From positions 310,001-374,000 of the forward strand of contig NZ_BMSE01000004.1 in the NCBI RefSeq assembly GCF_014648995.1: a stretch of 64,000 nt of DNA. Direction: 5' to 3'. The notes under the pieces were generated by a model. The model searched no databases and was not told the DNA's origin. It saw only the letters and a list, made by a program, of their open reading frames with translations. Both the position numbers and the translations under genes were made by a program. The stretch is from Streptomyces massasporeus (GTDB lineage Bacteria; Actinomycetota; Actinomycetes; Streptomycetales; Streptomycetaceae). This document shows, in pieces, positions 20,206 through 27,520 of the stretch (the stretch's first letter is position 1; every line of letters starts with the position of its first letter).

Positions 20206-20436
20206 ATGAGGAACGAGCGGGGGCGGGCCGGGGCGCGCCGGCTGGCCGGGGTGGTCGCGGCGCTGGCGGTGTGCTGGCTCCCTGCGGGGGCCGCGTACGC
20301 CGACGAGACCAACACCGGCTCGCACAACGGCCACCGGGTGGGTCTGATCAACGTCAACGTCGGTCAGATCGACGACCCGGCGGAGGACGTGCTGGAGCAC
20401 ACGCTGCTGTTCGGCGACGGGTACGCCTGGAACTGA
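20206..20436 (+). CDS. small secreted peptide of unknown function
   Basis: This 76-residue precursor has a signal peptide: basic MRNERGRAGARR, a hydrophobic core LAGVVAALAVCWLPAG, and an AYA-DE cleavage site near residue 32. The mature part of about 44 residues contains GLINVNVGQIDDPAEDVLEH and ends in FGDGYAWN. It has no cysteines and is acidic. ATG 20206 follows GAGGACC. I do not recognise a characterised family; it is short like chaplins and lanthipeptide precursors but lacks their features. A strong terminator follows. Confidence 0.7.
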   Translation: MRNERGRAGARRLAGVVAALAVCWLPAGAAYADETNTGSHNGHRVGLINVNVGQIDDPAEDVLEHTLLFGDGYAWN

Positions 20437-20460
20437 GCGGGCAGATCAGGCAGGCAGACG

Positions 20461-20500
20461 GGACGGCCCGTGCCGCAGGGGACTGCGGCACGGGCCGTCC
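20461..20500 (+). terminator. rho-independent terminator
   Basis: Perfect 16-bp stem (20461-20476 with 20485-20500, GGACGGCCCGTGCCGC and its complement), eight-base loop, followed by a T-rich CCGTTCTTGTTT. It ends the small secreted peptide transcript before the sigma factor gene. Confidence 0.9.
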
Positions 20501-20599
20501 CCGTTCTTGTTTCCGGCAGGTGGCATAGCGGGGCGCCCCCGCACGCGTCACAGGAAGTACGGGGGGTGAGCGAAGGGTTCGCCCCGGGGGAGAGCGAAG

Positions 20600-21163
20600 G
20601 TGACGATGGATGCCGAAGCGCAGGAGAGTTTCCGGGAGTTCGTGGCCAACCGGTCGTCCGCGCTGCTGAAGACCGCCGTCCTGCTGAGCGGCGGCGACCG
20701 GCACGCGGGCGAGGACCTGCTCCAGAACGCGCTGATCAAGGCGGCAGGCCGCTGGGACCGCATCGACGAACCCGAGGCCTACGTCCGGCAGGTCCTCTAC
20801 CGCCAGCAGGTCAGCCGCTGGCGGCTGAAGTGGCCGAGGCGTGAACTGAGCGTCGCCGAGCCGCCGGAGACCGGCACCGCCCCGGACACCTCCGGCGCCG
20901 CCGAGCTGCGTCTGGTGATGCGCGGCGCGCTGGCCCGGCTGACCGCGCGGCAGCGCACCGTGCTCGTGCTGCGCTACTTCGAGGACCTGCCGGAGGGTGA
21001 GGTGGCCCGCATCCTGGGCTGCTCCGTCGGCACCGTACGGTCCGCCACCCACCGTTCTCTCGCCCGGCTGCGCGCCCTCGCACCCGAGCTGGCCGTCCTC
21101 GGCCCGGCCGCCGACGAACAGCGGCCCTCCCGTGACTACTCGCCCGTGGAGGTGCGTCAGTGA
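20600..21163 (+). CDS. ECF RNA polymerase sigma factor (SigE-family type)
   Basis: This 187-residue sigma factor has region 2 (GEDLLQNALIKAAGRWDRID, around residues 36-55) and region 4 (LTARQRTVLVLRYFEDLPEG with the helix-turn-helix GEVARILGCSVGTVRSATHR). It matches the actinobacterial SigE-like ECF group with a short linker. GTG 20600 has GGGGGAGAG upstream; ATG 20606, preceded by GAAGG, is an equally good start. It is coupled by overlap to a membrane beta-propeller gene that probably acts as its sensor or anti-sigma partner. Confidence 0.9.
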   Translation: MTMDAEAQESFREFVANRSSALLKTAVLLSGGDRHAGEDLLQNALIKAAGRWDRIDEPEAYVRQVLYRQQVSRWRLKWPRRELSVAEPPETGTAPDTSGAAELRLVMRGALARLTARQRTVLVLRYFEDLPEGEVARILGCSVGTVRSATHRSLARLRALAPELAVLGPAADEQRPSRDYSPVEVRQ

Positions 21164-22371
21164 ACGTCGACGAACTCGTGCGTGACGCACTGCGCGACCA
21201 GGCCGACGGTCAGTCGCCCGCGGCTCCCGGCTTCGCCGACCGGGTGCTGGCCGTCCGCCGACGCCGCCGCACCAGGCGGATCGCTTCCGTCGCGGCCACG
21301 GCCGTCGCCGTGATCGCCGTCGCCGTGGCCGTGCCGGTGCTGGACTCCGGCAAGCAGGACGTACGCCCCTCGGGCGGTGTGCGGCAGACCAGCGTGACCC
21401 CGCACCCGGACCAGTCGCCGCCGCGGGACCTCATCGCTGCCGGGCGGGTGGCACTCGCCGCGTACTACACCAGCAGGACCGTCGAGCAGTCCGCCGACCG
21501 TGCCGTCTCGGAGCGTACGTACCGGCTGCTCAACCCCGTCACGAAGAAGTACGCCGAGGACGACCGGTGGTCGTACGTCGCGGTCGCCCCCGGGATGAAA
21601 ACCGCCGCCGTACTGGAGCGGAACCTGCCCGTGCCGCGCATCGGGCTGCTTGATCTGGCGAGCGGACAGGTCAAGCGGTGGATCCCGGTCGACCGCCCGG
21701 TGGCGGGGGTGGAGTTCTCCACCGACGGCAGGAAGCTCATCGCGACGACGTACAGCAAGAACCCCGACCGCCGGGTGAAGATCGAGGGGTCGGAGGGCTG
21801 GGACGCCCCGTTCACGAAGTCGGACCGGACCGGGTTCCACGTCATCGACGTGGCCTCGGGGAGCAGTTCCTGGGCCGGGGTGGAGGTCGGCGGGGGCGCG
21901 CACAACCCCGACCCCTTCCTCAACTCCCGCCAGGACTTCGCGTTCACCCGCGACGGCCGTCTCGCCTGGTCCGGAATGCCCACCGAACCCGGCGAGAAGT
22001 TCTACGACTTCACCGGCAGGGAAGTGTCCGCGCCCGCGCTGGAACGATACCGGGACTGGTCCGTGGACGCGGGGGTGTCGCCCGACGGGCAACTGGTCGC
22101 CGGTCAGTTCGCGGGGCGGAAGTGGAAGACGTCGTCCTTCGTCCTCGACGCCCGCACCGGGAAGCAGCGGGAGGTGCGCGGGCAGCAGCTGCTCGCCTGG
22201 GCGGACGGGCACTCGCTCGTCGCCTGGGACATCGGCCGGGACGGGAACGAGTTCCACCAGCGGCTGGTCCTGGTGACCATCGGCAGTGAGAAGACGATCC
22301 CGCTCAGCGACTTCCGGTCGCCCAAGGACAACACCAAGGGGCGGTGGGAGCCGGTGTTCGCGGAGCGGTGA
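21160..22371 (+). CDS. single-pass membrane protein with extracellular beta-propeller, sigma-factor partner
   Basis: This 403-residue protein has a short acidic cytoplasmic N-terminus (MNVDELVRDALRDQADG), an Arg-rich stop at RRRRRTRR, one membrane helix at about residues 41-62, and a large external domain with WD40/TolB-like blade motifs (GVEFSTDGRKLIATTY, FAFTRDGRLAWSG, GVSPDGQLVAGQFAG). No zinc anti-sigma (HxxxCxxC) motif is present. GTG 21160 overlaps the sigma stop, implying coupled translation and a matching function. Its stop abuts the convergent dapA-like stop with no spacer (TGATCA). Confidence 0.8.
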   Translation: MNVDELVRDALRDQADGQSPAAPGFADRVLAVRRRRRTRRIASVAATAVAVIAVAVAVPVLDSGKQDVRPSGGVRQTSVTPHPDQSPPRDLIAAGRVALAAYYTSRTVEQSADRAVSERTYRLLNPVTKKYAEDDRWSYVAVAPGMKTAAVLERNLPVPRIGLLDLASGQVKRWIPVDRPVAGVEFSTDGRKLIATTYSKNPDRRVKIEGSEGWDAPFTKSDRTGFHVIDVASGSSSWAGVEVGGGAHNPDPFLNSRQDFAFTRDGRLAWSGMPTEPGEKFYDFTGREVSAPALERYRDWSVDAGVSPDGQLVAGQFAGRKWKTSSFVLDARTGKQREVRGQQLLAWADGHSLVAWDIGRDGNEFHQRLVLVTIGSEKTIPLSDFRSPKDNTKGRWEPVFAER

Positions 22372-23280
22372 TCATCTGCTGACCAGGTCTTCGCGGAGCG
22401 CCCGTAGCTCGTCGGTCGTTCTGCGGTCGGCGGGCCGAAGGGGGCTGCGGACGGGGCCCGCGGGGAGGGTCAGTTCGTCGAGGAGGGCCTTGACCGTGAC
22501 GGTGCCCGGCAGGCCCGCCGACATGATCGCCTCGATGAGGGGGGTCGCCTGCTGCTGGAGGCGGGCCGCCCGGGCCGTGTCGCCCGCGTCGAAGGCGTCC
22601 AGGACCGCTCGCAGATGGGTGGGGATCACGTTGGCGACCGTGCTGACGTAGCCCGTGCCGCCCACGGCGTACAGCGCGAGGTTGTGTTCGTCGCAGCCCG
22701 CGTAGTACGCCAGGGCGGTGCGGGCCAGTACCTTCTGGGCGCCCAGGAAGTCCTGGGAGCAGTCCTTGACCGCGACGATCCTGGGGTGGTCGGCGAGGCG
22801 GAGGATCGTCTCCGGTTCGATGCGGGTGCCGGTGCGGGCCGGGATGTCGTAGAGCATGAGCGGGAGTTCGCACGCGTCCGCGATCTCTCGGAAGTGGGCC
22901 TCGATCGCGTCCTGCGGGGGTCTGCTGTAGTACGGCGACACCACCAACAGGCCGTCCGCGCCCGCCTTCTCGGCCTCCCGGGCCAGTTCTGTGGTGTGCC
23001 GGGTGTCGGGGGTGCCGATGCCGGCGACGACCTTCGCCCGGTCGCCCACCGCCTCCTTGACGGCAGCCACGAGGGCCGACTTCTCGGCGTCCGTGGTGGT
23101 GGGGGACTCGCCCGTCGTGCCGGAGAGGACCAGGCCGTCGCAGCCGTTCACCACGAGGTGGGTGGCGAGGTGCTGGGCGCCGTCGAGGTCCAGGGCTCCG
23201 GACGGGGTGAAGGGGGTGATCATGGCGCAGAGGGTGCGGCCGAGGAGTGGTGTGGGCGGCGGTGGTGGCGGTGTGGTCAT
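22372..23280 (-). CDS. dapA: 4-hydroxy-tetrahydrodipicolinate synthase (DapA-type)
   Basis: This 302-residue TIM-barrel aldolase condenses pyruvate with aspartate semialdehyde. The catalytic set is present: GTTGE at residues 54-58, Tyr144 in YDIPARTGTRI, Arg149, and the Schiff-base Lys172 in VAVKDCS. GTRI with Arg after GT is typical of true DHDPS rather than sialic acid lyases. ATG 23280 begins a proline-rich leader (MTTPPPPPPTP); a GTG at 23316 is possible. An inverted repeat TACCG-N5-CGGTA lies upstream. It may be one of two dapA paralogues, as Streptomyces often has. Confidence 0.85.
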   Translation of the reverse strand: MTTPPPPPPTPLLGRTLCAMITPFTPSGALDLDGAQHLATHLVVNGCDGLVLSGTTGESPTTTDAEKSALVAAVKEAVGDRAKVVAGIGTPDTRHTTELAREAEKAGADGLLVVSPYYSRPPQDAIEAHFREIADACELPLMLYDIPARTGTRIEPETILRLADHPRIVAVKDCSQDFLGAQKVLARTALAYYAGCDEHNLALYAVGGTGYVSTVANVIPTHLRAVLDAFDAGDTARAARLQQQATPLIEAIMSAGLPGTVTVKALLDELTLPAGPVRSPLRPADRRTTDELRALREDLVSR

Positions 23281-23326
23281 GGGGGTAGTCTCGGCTCGAT
23301 GTTCGTGTAGCTCCACTTAATTCTGC

Positions 23327-23341
23327 TACCGGGTATCGGTA
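23327..23341. promoter_or_regulatory. inverted repeat TACCG-N5-CGGTA in the dapA / holin-like divergent region
   Basis: Perfect five-base arms around GGTAT, 46 bases upstream of the dapA-type start and about 110 bases before the divergent holin-like gene. It could be an operator for either side; the regulator is unknown. Confidence 0.35.
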
Positions 23342-23448
23342 AGGGATGCTTCATGGTCGGCCCACGGTGCGTGTAGTCGTCTCCGCTGGGGTAGCTGCGG
23401 GGCCGTTCGGGTACTCGGGTGGTCCTGACTTCGGGAGGAGGCGGAACC

Positions 23449-23868
23449 GTGACCGGGACCATCGATCATCGGGCCGTGCACGACGAGCGCCGCTCCGTGG
23501 GTGAGCTCGTCGGGCAGGCCACGGAGCAGCTCTCCACGCTCATGCGGCAGGAAGTGGCACTCGCCAAGGAGGAGCTGGCCGAGAAGGGGCGGCGTGCGGG
23601 GCGCGGCGGTGGGCTGCTCGGGGCGGCGGGTGCCGTCGCGTACGCCGGGCTGCTCGTTCTGTCCGGCGCGGGTGTCGCTGCGCTCTCGCTGGTGCTGCCG
23701 GTGTGGGCCGCGGCGCTGATCGTGACGGGGGTGCTGTTCGTGATCGCGGCCGTGCTGGCGGCGACCGGGCGGGCGCAGTTGCGGCGGGCCACGCCGCCTA
23801 CGCCCGAGCAGGCTCTCGGGAGTGTCAGGGCGGACGTGGAGGAGATCAAGGAGAGGGCGCATCGATGA
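23449..23868 (+). CDS. phage-holin-like membrane protein (DUF1469 type)
   Basis: This 139-residue protein has a soluble helical N-terminus (VGELVGQATEQLSTLMRQEV, then KEELAEKGRRAG) and two membrane helices (about residues 53-75 and 80-102), ending in an acidic tail. That is the layout of the actinobacterial DUF1469/Phage_holin_3_6 family, which despite its name is a chromosomal membrane protein with no phage genes nearby. GTG 23449 is preceded by GGGAGGAGG. It is coupled to the DUF3618 gene by an ATGA overlap, the usual pairing for this family. Confidence 0.85.
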   Translation: MTGTIDHRAVHDERRSVGELVGQATEQLSTLMRQEVALAKEELAEKGRRAGRGGGLLGAAGAVAYAGLLVLSGAGVAALSLVLPVWAAALIVTGVLFVIAAVLAATGRAQLRRATPPTPEQALGSVRADVEEIKERAHR

Positions 23869-24230
23869 CGGACGCGACGGGTGGGGCGAAGGGGCCCGAT
23901 GAGCTGCGGCGGCAGATCGAGCGGACCCGTAGTGAACTGGGCAACACGGTGGAGGAGTTGGCGGGGAAGGCCGACGTGAAGGGGCGTGCGCGTGCGCGGG
24001 CGGCTGATCTGCGGGACAAGGCCGGGGCGATGACGGTGCAGTTGCGGAGCAGCGCCGCGCAGGCGGGGCACACCGTGCACGACAGGGCGGCGCATGCGGG
24101 GCCCGGGCCGGTGCGGACCGTTGTCCAGGCCGGCATGCGGCATCCGAAGCCGGTGCTGGTGGCTGGGGCGGCCGGGGCCGTGGTGGCTGTCGGGGTGGTG
24201 CGGTGGAGGCATGCGCACGGGCATCGCTGA
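23865..24230 (+). CDS. DUF3618 family membrane protein
   Basis: This 121-residue protein carries the DUF3618 hallmark DELRRQIERTRSELGNTVEEL at about residues 12-32, followed by Ala/Arg-rich helical heptads and one C-terminal membrane helix (PVLVAGAAGAVVAVGVV, about residues 95-111). DUF3618 and holin-like partners are thought to act together in the cell envelope; the function is unknown. Its start overlaps the previous stop. Confidence 0.85.
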   Translation: MTDATGGAKGPDELRRQIERTRSELGNTVEELAGKADVKGRARARAADLRDKAGAMTVQLRSSAAQAGHTVHDRAAHAGPGPVRTVVQAGMRHPKPVLVAGAAGAVVAVGVVRWRHAHGHR

Positions 24231-24582
24231 CGTCGAGTGGTCGAGTGGGGGTGCGCATGCGTTTCGCCTGACGGTGGGTGGGGGTGTGCGTGCGTTTCGC
24301 CTTCTCGCCGGTGGTGGGTCGGGGCCGCGCCGGGGGGTGTCCGTCCTCGGAACGGCGCGATGGACCTTCATACCGACTGACTGTCCGTTGACGCGCCAAC
24401 CGCTGCGGGCGGACACCCCCCGACACGACCCCTTGCGTACGACGGCGGGTGCAGGAGCGTCGTGGCGCGCCCCAGCTGCGGGCATGCGTGCAGGGGCGGC
24501 ACGGGGGCGCAGCGGCACCCCGTTCCGCCGGGTTGCGGACCAACCCGGCCCCGGCTGTGACGCCGAGTCGCACCGCCCCCTC
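24231..24582. other. intergenic region with tandem and dispersed repeats
   Basis: The first 80 bases contain two similar units that both include GCGTTTCGCCT (near 24259 and 24292). Then follows one copy of a 120-bp repeat (24314-24433) shared with 34839-34957. The rest is GC-rich and shows no gene; open frames through it on both strands merely translate the repeat. Confidence 0.6.
24314..24433. repeat. 120-bp dispersed repeat, copy A
   Basis: Nearly the same sequence occurs at 34839-34957. It is framed by GGGGGGTGTCCG and its complement CGGACACCCCCC, so the block can fold into a long hairpin. The two copies share GTCCTCGGAACGGCGCGATG and GTTGACGCGCCAACCGCTGC without change but differ in a short middle stretch. 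There is no coding capacity conserved between copies other than passive translation. Confidence 0.75.
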
Positions 24583-24605
24583 TTGACCTCAAGCTTGGTC
24601 GAGGT
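24583..24605 (+). promoter_or_regulatory. MerR/SoxR-type operator-promoter upstream of the ABM monooxygenase gene
   Basis: TTGACC (24583-24588) overlaps the imperfect dyad ACCTCAAGCTTGGTCGAGGT (24586-24605). This is the arrangement of MerR-family promoters, where the dyad fills the long spacer between -35 and -10. It lies 47 bases before the gene. No MerR gene is adjacent. Confidence 0.6.
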
Positions 24606-24651
24606 TGAAAGGTGGGGTGTGTTCGCGACCGGCGCTACGACTGGAGTGTTC

Positions 24652-25332
24652 ATGAGCCGTCGAACCGAGCAGCACCCCGACCTCACCGACCCCCGCGTCG
24701 GTGCTCCCTTCTTCAGTACATGGCGGGTGGGCACCGCTGAGCGGCAGCGGCGGACTGTGGAGGCCATCGGGCGTACCTGGGGGCGGCGGCCCTGGCCCGC
24801 CAGGGATCTGCTGGGGTATCACGTGTACGCGGGGCACGACGGGTCCACCCTGATGCACTACTCGCAGTGGACCGGCGAGCACGCCTACGAGTCGTTCGTG
24901 AAGGCACACCGGCAGGAGCGTGTCGACGAGATCGACACCGCCGTACCGGGCATCGAGCGGGTCGGGCTCGGGCGGTACCGGCGATACCGGAGCCGGGAGC
25001 GCGCCGTGGGAGATGCGAGGGTGCCGGGGCTGATCGTCACCGTGCGGGTCGACTTCGAGGCTGAGGAGCGCCGGGAGGAGTGGGTCGATCTCGTGGTGAA
25101 GGCCCTGGACGACGACCCGGAGGGGCACGCGGGGCTGGTGTCCGCGCACTTCCATCTGAGTACGGATGGCGGACACGTACTGAACTACGCGGAATGGGCC
25201 AGTGCCGATGCCTATGACCGGGCGCTGGCCGCGCCGTCGAGTGAGATGTGGGAGCGGGTGCGGGCGTATCCGGGCTTGCAGGGGAGCGTCGGCAGCCGGT
25301 ACGAGCACGCTCTGGGGCTGGTGCCGGGGTGA
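24652..25332 (+). CDS. antibiotic biosynthesis monooxygenase (ABM) domain protein, tandem
   Basis: This 226-residue protein contains two ABM-like ferredoxin-fold halves, about residues 18-110 (LGYHVYAGHDGSTLMHYSQW) and 125-215 (LVSAHFHLSTDGGHVLNYAEW). Each ends with an aromatic W/Y-W-x-S-x-x-A-type helix. Single ABM domains usually dimerise, so this fused pair would form the dimer within one chain. Family members oxidise aromatic compounds or bind heme; the substrate is unknown. ATG 24652 has TGGAG six bases upstream. The MerR-type promoter suggests induction by redox-active or small organic compounds. Confidence 0.83.
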   Translation: MSRRTEQHPDLTDPRVGAPFFSTWRVGTAERQRRTVEAIGRTWGRRPWPARDLLGYHVYAGHDGSTLMHYSQWTGEHAYESFVKAHRQERVDEIDTAVPGIERVGLGRYRRYRSRERAVGDARVPGLIVTVRVDFEAEERREEWVDLVVKALDDDPEGHAGLVSAHFHLSTDGGHVLNYAEWASADAYDRALAAPSSEMWERVRAYPGLQGSVGSRYEHALGLVPG

Positions 25333-25340
25333 GCATGGGT

Positions 25341-25369
25341 GGGCCGGCCGGGTTCTTCCCGGCCGGCCC
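25341..25369. terminator. bidirectional terminator
   Basis: Perfect 12-bp stem, GGGCCGGCCGGG (25341-25352) with its complement (25358-25369), loop TTCTT. It lies between the convergent ABM and nuclease genes. Confidence 0.85.
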
Positions 25370-25378
25370 TGAAGGGTG

Positions 25379-27208
25379 TTACGGGCGGAAGCGCAGGACC
25401 TGCGGGTCGTGGTCGCTGATCTGGTCGTTGAACTCCGCGTTGACGTGCACGCTGTCGTACTCGAAGTCGCAGTCGCGGCGGATCGACGGGCTGATCAGGA
25501 TCTGGTCGAGGACCTGGCTGTTGCCCTGGTAGACGTACGAGTAACGCTCGCTGTGGGGGAGCGACTTGATCGCCGACCAGAGTTCGCCGCGGCCCTCGAG
25601 GAGCTGCGCGGTCTTCGAGAACTCGAAGTCGTTGATGTCGCCCAGCGCGATGACGTCCGCGTTCTTCTGGGTGTCGAGGATGTCCTTGACGAAGGCGTTC
25701 ACCAGGGTGGCCTGCTGGTGGCGCTGCGTCTCGGAGCTGCGGGACGGCGGCTGGTACTGGGAGGTCAGGCCCTGGTCGCCGCCCTTGGAGTTGAAGTGGT
25801 TGGCGATCACGAAGACCGTGCGGCCGCGGAAGACGAACTCGCCGGCCAGCGGCTTGCGGCTGCTCTTCCAGGCCTCGTCGGCGGGGGCGATGCGGCCGGG
25901 GCTGAGGGTGAGGTGCGCCTTGCCGCGGATCTTCGTCACGGCGGTGGCCGTGGTGGCGTCGCCTCCGGGGCGATCCGCGAAGGAAACCCGCTCCGGGTTG
26001 AACAGGAAGGCCTGGCGGATGTTGCCGCCCGGCTCGCCGCCGTCGGTGTTGTCCGCCGGGTCGATCGAGCGCCAGTCGTACTTCGGGCCGCCGGCCGCGA
26101 CGATCGCGTCGATCAGCTTGGTCAGCGTCTGGTCGGCGGCGACCGTGCCGTCGTTCTTCGCGCCGTTGTTGTCCTGGATCTCCTCCAGGGACACGATGTC
26201 GGGCGACTTCAGGTTGTGCACGATCGCCGAGGCGTGGGCGGCGAACGTGTCGTCGGTCGGGTCGAGGTTCTCGACGTTGTAGGTGGCGACCGCGAGTTCG
26301 GAGGAGCGCTGTTTGCGGGTCGTCTCGCGCTCCAGGCCCGCGCTCTTCAGGGTGCCGAGCTCGCTCGCGACCAGGGTGTAGCCGCCGAACTGGTTGTAGT
26401 CCAGGGGGCCCGCGGTGGTGCCGGCGAGGGTGTCGCCCACGTTCGCCTTGGGGAACTCCGCCGTCGCGCCGAGGGACTGGATCTGGAGGCGGCCCGAGTT
26501 CTGGTCGTCGTAGGAGCCGTAGACCGTGCCGCCGTGGCGGTTGCGGTTCTCGTGCGGCTTCACCGTCACCCAGAGCTCGGTGTACGGGTCGGTGGCGCCG
26601 ACGACGCGGGTGTCGGCGACCCGTACGGACATGCCCTCACGTGCCTCGTAATAGTCCAGGGCGTACTTCGAGGGCTTCAGCGGGAGCGCGTTGACCGAGC
26701 CGTTCGCGGCGGTGTCGCCGGCCGGTGCGTAGGCGGCCGGGACCGAGCGCGAGGTGATCGCCGTGGCGGCGGGGAGCGCGTTGCCGCTGGAGACGACCGT
26801 GGTCGTCGGCTTGGTGATCTCCGTCAGCGACTGGTTGCCGGAGGTCGCGCCGCCGGGGACGTACTCCGAGACCGTGCCGGCGACCGTGACGGAGTCACCG
26901 ACGGCGACCCCCTTCGGGGCCGAGCCGGTGAAGACGAAGACGCCCTCGCTGGTCGCCGGGTCGGCGTCCGGGTTCGGGTCCTGGATCCAGAAGCCGCGGG
27001 AGGAGCCGTAGGTCCGGATGCCGGTGACGATTCCGGCCACGTCCGTCACCTGCTGGCCGGCGTACGGGGACAACCGGGTGCTGCCCTGGATGTCGTGGAT
27101 GCGGACCGACTCCGCGTGCGCGGGGGTGGTGAGGACGATCGTGGATGCCGCGGAACACGCGGCGGCGACGGTGAGCGCGGCGAGACGCGCGGACGACTTG
27201 CTCGGCAA
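25379..27208 (-). CDS. secreted endonuclease/exonuclease/phosphatase-family nuclease
   Basis: This 609-residue exported protein has a signal peptide ending AHA-ES near residue 33, an OB-fold-like nucleic-acid binding part (about 35-290, with DVAGIVTGIRTYGSSRGFWI) and a C-terminal EEP domain. The EEP domain shows VATYNVENL, a catalytic Glu in VSLEEIQDN, IANHFNSKGGD, ALGDINDFEFS and the terminal SDHDPQV. This is the ExeM/NucH/YhcR-like layout for scavenging phosphate from extracellular DNA or RNA. The start is taken at TTG 27208, because GGAGGG sits seven bases before it and the signal peptide begins there; the frame is open further up. Confidence 0.85.
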   Translation of the reverse strand: MPSKSSARLAALTVAAACSAASTIVLTTPAHAESVRIHDIQGSTRLSPYAGQQVTDVAGIVTGIRTYGSSRGFWIQDPNPDADPATSEGVFVFTGSAPKGVAVGDSVTVAGTVSEYVPGGATSGNQSLTEITKPTTTVVSSGNALPAATAITSRSVPAAYAPAGDTAANGSVNALPLKPSKYALDYYEAREGMSVRVADTRVVGATDPYTELWVTVKPHENRNRHGGTVYGSYDDQNSGRLQIQSLGATAEFPKANVGDTLAGTTAGPLDYNQFGGYTLVASELGTLKSAGLERETTRKQRSSELAVATYNVENLDPTDDTFAAHASAIVHNLKSPDIVSLEEIQDNNGAKNDGTVAADQTLTKLIDAIVAAGGPKYDWRSIDPADNTDGGEPGGNIRQAFLFNPERVSFADRPGGDATTATAVTKIRGKAHLTLSPGRIAPADEAWKSSRKPLAGEFVFRGRTVFVIANHFNSKGGDQGLTSQYQPPSRSSETQRHQQATLVNAFVKDILDTQKNADVIALGDINDFEFSKTAQLLEGRGELWSAIKSLPHSERYSYVYQGNSQVLDQILISPSIRRDCDFEYDSVHVNAEFNDQISDHDPQVLRFRP

Positions 27209-27520
27209 CGGGATTCCCTCCGGGGACGTGACAGGGCGCCGGGACGAGGGCGGACACGTGTGGAATGGCTGGCTGTCGCTACCTGTGGGGCGGATGCGAT
27301 GACGCGCGTAGAAGGAGGGGACGGGTGGACCGGATGGGGCCGGCCCGGTGAACAAGTGTCCGCCGACTTCTACGCGCGTCAATCTCCAGCCTGTTCATGT
27401 CACTTGTCAAGGTTTCGGCCATGTACGGCGGCTGACGGAGAGATGAAGTGGGCGGCATGGGTGGAAATCCGTCTAGGCTGAGCGGCTGAGTCGTATGAGG
27501 CGCCCTAGGAGAAACAGCCG
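27209..27520. other. divergent nuclease / unknown-gene intergenic region
   Basis: This region holds the nuclease promoter and long leader, with an inverted pair TGACGCGCGTAGAA (27300-27313) and its complement (27368-27381) inside the leader. For the plus-strand gene at 27521 it holds TAGGCT (27474-27479) and AGGAGA. No other gene is seen. Confidence 0.5.
27382..27410 (-). promoter_or_regulatory. candidate nuclease promoter with consensus -35
   Basis: On the minus strand a perfect TTGACA (plus-strand 27405-27410) precedes GGAGAT (27382-27387) by 17 bases. Transcription would start near 27375, giving a leader of about 165 bases that contains both arms of the 14-base inverted repeat. Confidence 0.45.

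Noticed and set aside
23449..24230. Prophage remnant (holin)
   Set aside because: The holin-like protein is the chromosomal DUF1469 type paired with DUF3618; no other phage gene, integrase or att site is near.
24094..24651. N-terminal extension of the ABM gene
   Set aside because: The extension would translate the 120-bp repeat and the MerR-type operator; the ATG at 24652 has a proper ribosome site and begins at the conserved region.
27335..27357. PHO box upstream of the nuclease gene
   Set aside because: A single GTTCACC half-site on the minus strand is present, but the neighbouring 11-base units do not match, so it is not a convincing PhoP site.
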